Assembly: GCF_965139615.1 (NCBI RefSeq)
Contig: NZ_CBCSIQ010000031.1
Coordinates: 1 to 45,663 of the forward strand
Direction of reading: 5' to 3'
Source of the DNA: Kerstersia similis
GTDB lineage: Bacteria; Pseudomonadota; Gammaproteobacteria; Burkholderiales; Burkholderiaceae_B
DNA length: 45,663 bases
Positions 43,859 through 45,663 of this stretch are shown here, one piece after another; positions within the stretch are counted from its first letter, which is position 1; each line of letters starts with the position of its first letter. Position numbers and translations under genes: made by a program. Below the pieces are notes generated by a model that did no database searches, was not told where the DNA came from, and saw nothing but the letters and a program-made list of their open reading frames with translations.

Positions 43859-44725
43859 ATGGAGATCCTCGACTACACACATATCTTTGAACATGCCCCG
43901 ATTGCCAGAGACATGATCTGGCCAGGTTTTCAGGCTGGCAAAGTCGGCGCCCTGATCGCGCCTGGCGGCATCGGAAAGAGCACCTGGGCATTGCAGGCGG
44001 CGATGGCCGTTGCGTGCCCTGTTCCTGGTGGTGATTTGCTGAACCTGGCCCCGAGCAAGACCGGCAAAGTGTTCTACCTGGCGGCGGAAGATGACGCCCT
44101 GGAGCATCACCATCGTGGCTATGCAATCCGCAAGTACCTATCTGCGGACGCCCGCGCCGCCATCGCCGCGAACTTTGCCTTGTCGCCATGCAGCCGCTTC
44201 AACATCATGGCGAACGATGACTTCACCAGCTTGCAGAAATACACGGAAGGCTACCGCCTGATCGTGTTGGATACGCTCAGCCGCATTCACCAACTCGATG
44301 AGAACAGCAACGGCGATATGGGCTTCCTGATCGCCCGCCTGGAACTGCTGGCCAGCACTACGGGCGCTGCCGTCCTGTATGTGCATCACACCAGCAAAAG
44401 CAGCGCACGCGATGGCTTGCTCGATCAGCAGCAGGCTGCACGCGGCGCATCGGCCCTGATCGACAACGCCCGGTGGTGCGGCTATCTGGCACGCATGACC
44501 GAGGATCAGGCTAAACGCTTCATTGACCCTCAAAACAGCCCTGCCGCCATCGGTGCTGATCGACGCAGCGCGTTCCTCCGCTTGGGGGTATCCAAGCAGA
44601 ACAACAACGCCGCACCACTGGCCCAATGGCTGGAACGCCAGGAAGACGGTGTTCTGCGCCCCGTACCGCTCCAACAGGCGACAAGCAAGGCGCGTGACAC
44701 CCGGAGGCTTGTCGATGGCTTCTAA
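43859..44725 (+). CDS. repA: IncQ/RSF1010-type replicative helicase RepA
   Basis: A hexameric 5'-3' DNA helicase of the RecA-like RepA group. It has 288 residues (RSF1010 RepA about 279). Walker A APGGIGKS is at 34-41 and Walker B LIVLD at 134-138. Strong likeness to RSF1010 RepA as I remember it: GALIAPGGIGKS, YLAAEDD, VLDTLSRIH, YVHHTSK, QQQAARGASALIDNARW, RLGVSKQN and DGVLRPV. AGGG lies six bases before the ATG. It ends overlapping repC by 11 bases, matching the repA-repC order of IncQ plasmids. Confidence 0.9.
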   Translation: MEILDYTHIFEHAPIARDMIWPGFQAGKVGALIAPGGIGKSTWALQAAMAVACPVPGGDLLNLAPSKTGKVFYLAAEDDALEHHHRGYAIRKYLSADARAAIAANFALSPCSRFNIMANDDFTSLQKYTEGYRLIVLDTLSRIHQLDENSNGDMGFLIARLELLASTTGAAVLYVHHTSKSSARDGLLDQQQAARGASALIDNARWCGYLARMTEDQAKRFIDPQNSPAAIGADRRSAFLRLGVSKQNNNAAPLAQWLERQEDGVLRPVPLQQATSKARDTRRLVDGF

Positions 44726-45548
44726 CCTCACTCACGCCCGCCACGACCCTATGCACTGCCTTGCACCAGGACTATTCCGCAGCCTGAAACGCGGCGACCG
44801 CAAGAAACTCAAACTGGATGTGACCTATCGGTATGGCGACAACGAATGCGCCCGCTTTATCGGCTTCGAACCGCTGGGCGCGGACGATATGCGCTTGCTC
44901 CAGGGCTTGGTAGCCCTGGCTGGCCCCAATGGCGTCATTCTCACGGCAGCCCCGACAGGACACTTACCGAAGCAACTGCGGCTGGGCCTGTCGCCAAAGC
45001 TCGATGCCAAGGACAGTGACGGCCTGGTGGTGCGACACCACATCACTCGCTTGATGGCCGAAATCGGCTGGCATGACAGCGGCGAGAACATCCGCACAGT
45101 CAAAGCCAGCTTGGTACGCATGTCAAACGTGACCGTCATTATCGACAGCGGCCCACGTCGAGCCTCTTTCCACTTGATGAGCCATGCATTCGATGCCGAG
45201 GACGGCAAGCTGTTCGTATGCCTGAACCCCCAGATCGCAGAGGCCGTGCTGGGACATCGGCCACATTCGCGTATCGACTTGAACGAAGTTCGCCGCCTGA
45301 ACAGCGACCCGGCCAGACTGATGCACCAACGCCTATGTGGCTGGATTGATCCAGGCAAGCAAGGCAGCGTGGAACTGGACACACTCTGTTCCTACATCTG
45401 GCCCGACGCCGCCAATACCGAAGCAATGAAGAAACGCCGCCAAGCGACTCGCCGCGCCCTGGTTGAACTGCACAACGTCGGTTGGGGCGTCGAGGAATAC
45501 AGCAAGGGAAAATGGATGCTGCGTAAGCGTCTGGGCAACCCACCTTGA
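44715..45548 (+). CDS. repC: IncQ/RSF1010-type replication initiator RepC
   Basis: Iteron-binding initiator that opens the origin in IncQ plasmids. The 277-residue protein (RSF1010 RepC about 283) shares, from memory, ARHDPMHCLAPGLFRSLKRG, KLDVTYRYGD, EPLGADDMRLLQGLVALAG, ARLMHQRLCGWIDPGKQGS and LDTLCSYIWPD with RSF1010 RepC; a winged-helix fold is expected. I chose ATG 44715 because GGAGG lies seven bases upstream and the N-terminus aligns; the open frame from 44523 is a shadow inside repA. A terminator hairpin follows. The RepB primase of IncQ plasmids is not in the window. Confidence 0.9.
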   Translation: MASNLTHARHDPMHCLAPGLFRSLKRGDRKKLKLDVTYRYGDNECARFIGFEPLGADDMRLLQGLVALAGPNGVILTAAPTGHLPKQLRLGLSPKLDAKDSDGLVVRHHITRLMAEIGWHDSGENIRTVKASLVRMSNVTVIIDSGPRRASFHLMSHAFDAEDGKLFVCLNPQIAEAVLGHRPHSRIDLNEVRRLNSDPARLMHQRLCGWIDPGKQGSVELDTLCSYIWPDAANTEAMKKRRQATRRALVELHNVGWGVEEYSKGKWMLRKRLGNPP

Positions 45549-45550
45549 CG

Positions 45551-45576
45551 AACGGCCGCGTTAGCGGCCGTTGTCT
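45551..45576 (+). terminator. Terminator of the alpA-repA-repC operon
   Basis: AACGGCCGC and GCGGCCGTT (45551-45572) form a perfect 9-bp stem around GTTA, followed by a short TCTTT. It starts two bases after the repC stop. It lies just outside the transposase end, so it may also stop transcription coming from the reverse strand. Confidence 0.7.
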
Positions 45577-45577
45577 T

Positions 45578-45661
45578 TCAGTCCGTTCTCTCCGGCTGCC
45601 AGCGATGCGGCAGCAGTTCTCCGATCCGGCCATTGTGCAGCGTCGGCAACCGAGTAAGCAC
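45578..45661 (-). CDS. C-terminal end of an IS66-type transposase (partial)
   Basis: Reverse-strand frame running off the window end: 27 residues reading LTRLPTLHNGRIGELLPHRW near the stop, then QPERTD. The LLPHRW ending and the spacing before it match the C-terminus of IS66-family TnpC transposases as I remember them. The rest of the element lies beyond the window. Whether it is an intact insertion sequence or a remnant cannot be seen; no terminal inverted repeat was identified between it and repC. Confidence 0.6.
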   Translation of the reverse strand: MLTRLPTLHNGRIGELLPHRWQPERTD

Positions 45662-45663
45662 GT

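Noticed and set aside
44523..44714. Upstream extension of repC
   Set aside because: It is an out-of-frame shadow of repA; a strong GGAGG marks ATG 44715.

Overview
The window reads as a chromosomal segment of a betaproteobacterium, most probably family Alcaligenaceae (relatives of Bordetella, Achromobacter, Alcaligenes). I infer this from the moderately high GC content, the protein similarities, the full iscRSUA-hscBA-fdx-iscX cluster and the two-gene lolC-lolD set. About 43 kb is dense core genome. The last 2.7 kb is the start of an integrated mobile element.

Layout. (1) 1-2900: tRNA-Ser(CGA) with its own promoter and terminator, a DUF1622 membrane protein, and the reverse-strand rpsP-rimM-trmD cluster, which has an intrinsic terminator between rimM and trmD and no rplS after trmD. 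(2) 3000-16000, reverse strand: purL, greB, a PHP-domain nucleotide phosphatase, an alpha/beta hydrolase, comEC, tatD, lolD and lolC. (3) 15780-24300, forward strand: an RpfE-like protein, recJ, a membrane diguanylate cyclase (GGEEF with an inhibitory RxxD site), prfB with its programmed +1 frameshift, lysS, and a secreted protein with a TonB C-terminal domain. (4) 24430-30690, reverse strand: the iron-sulfur cluster assembly operon behind an IscR-box promoter, preceded by a low-molecular-weight protein tyrosine phosphatase. (5) 31160-35670, forward strand: a small lipoprotein, tRNA-Met(CAT) and the four dTDP-L-rhamnose genes as one overlapping operon. (6) 35830-40810: azlCD amino-acid exporter genes (reverse) and a ferric-iron ABC transporter (forward) with a possible Fur box in its leader. 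(7) 40949-42820: an AcrVA2-family (anti-CRISPR family) protein lacking the usual C-terminal part (reverse) and exonuclease III (forward). (8) 42897 to the end: tRNA-Ala(CGC), about 580 bp of gene-free repeat-containing DNA, then a three-gene operon: an AlpA-like HTH protein, an IncQ/RSF1010-type RepA helicase and an IncQ-type RepC initiator. It closes with a terminator and the C-terminal end of an IS66-type transposase entering from beyond the window.

How the genes work together. The isc operon builds Fe-S clusters and is probably self-regulated by IscR. The Fe(III) transporter supplies iron. The rml operon supplies dTDP-rhamnose for surface polysaccharide. lolCD exports lipoproteins to the outer membrane. 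rpsP/rimM/trmD, prfB, lysS and the tRNAs serve translation.

The two places most worth following up are the IncQ-like repA-repC module placed behind a tRNA gene, where an integrative element would sit, and the chromosomal AcrVA2-family gene. No CRISPR array or Cas gene is visible in the window. Family assignments rest on reading motifs and on remembered family sequences; no database search was run.
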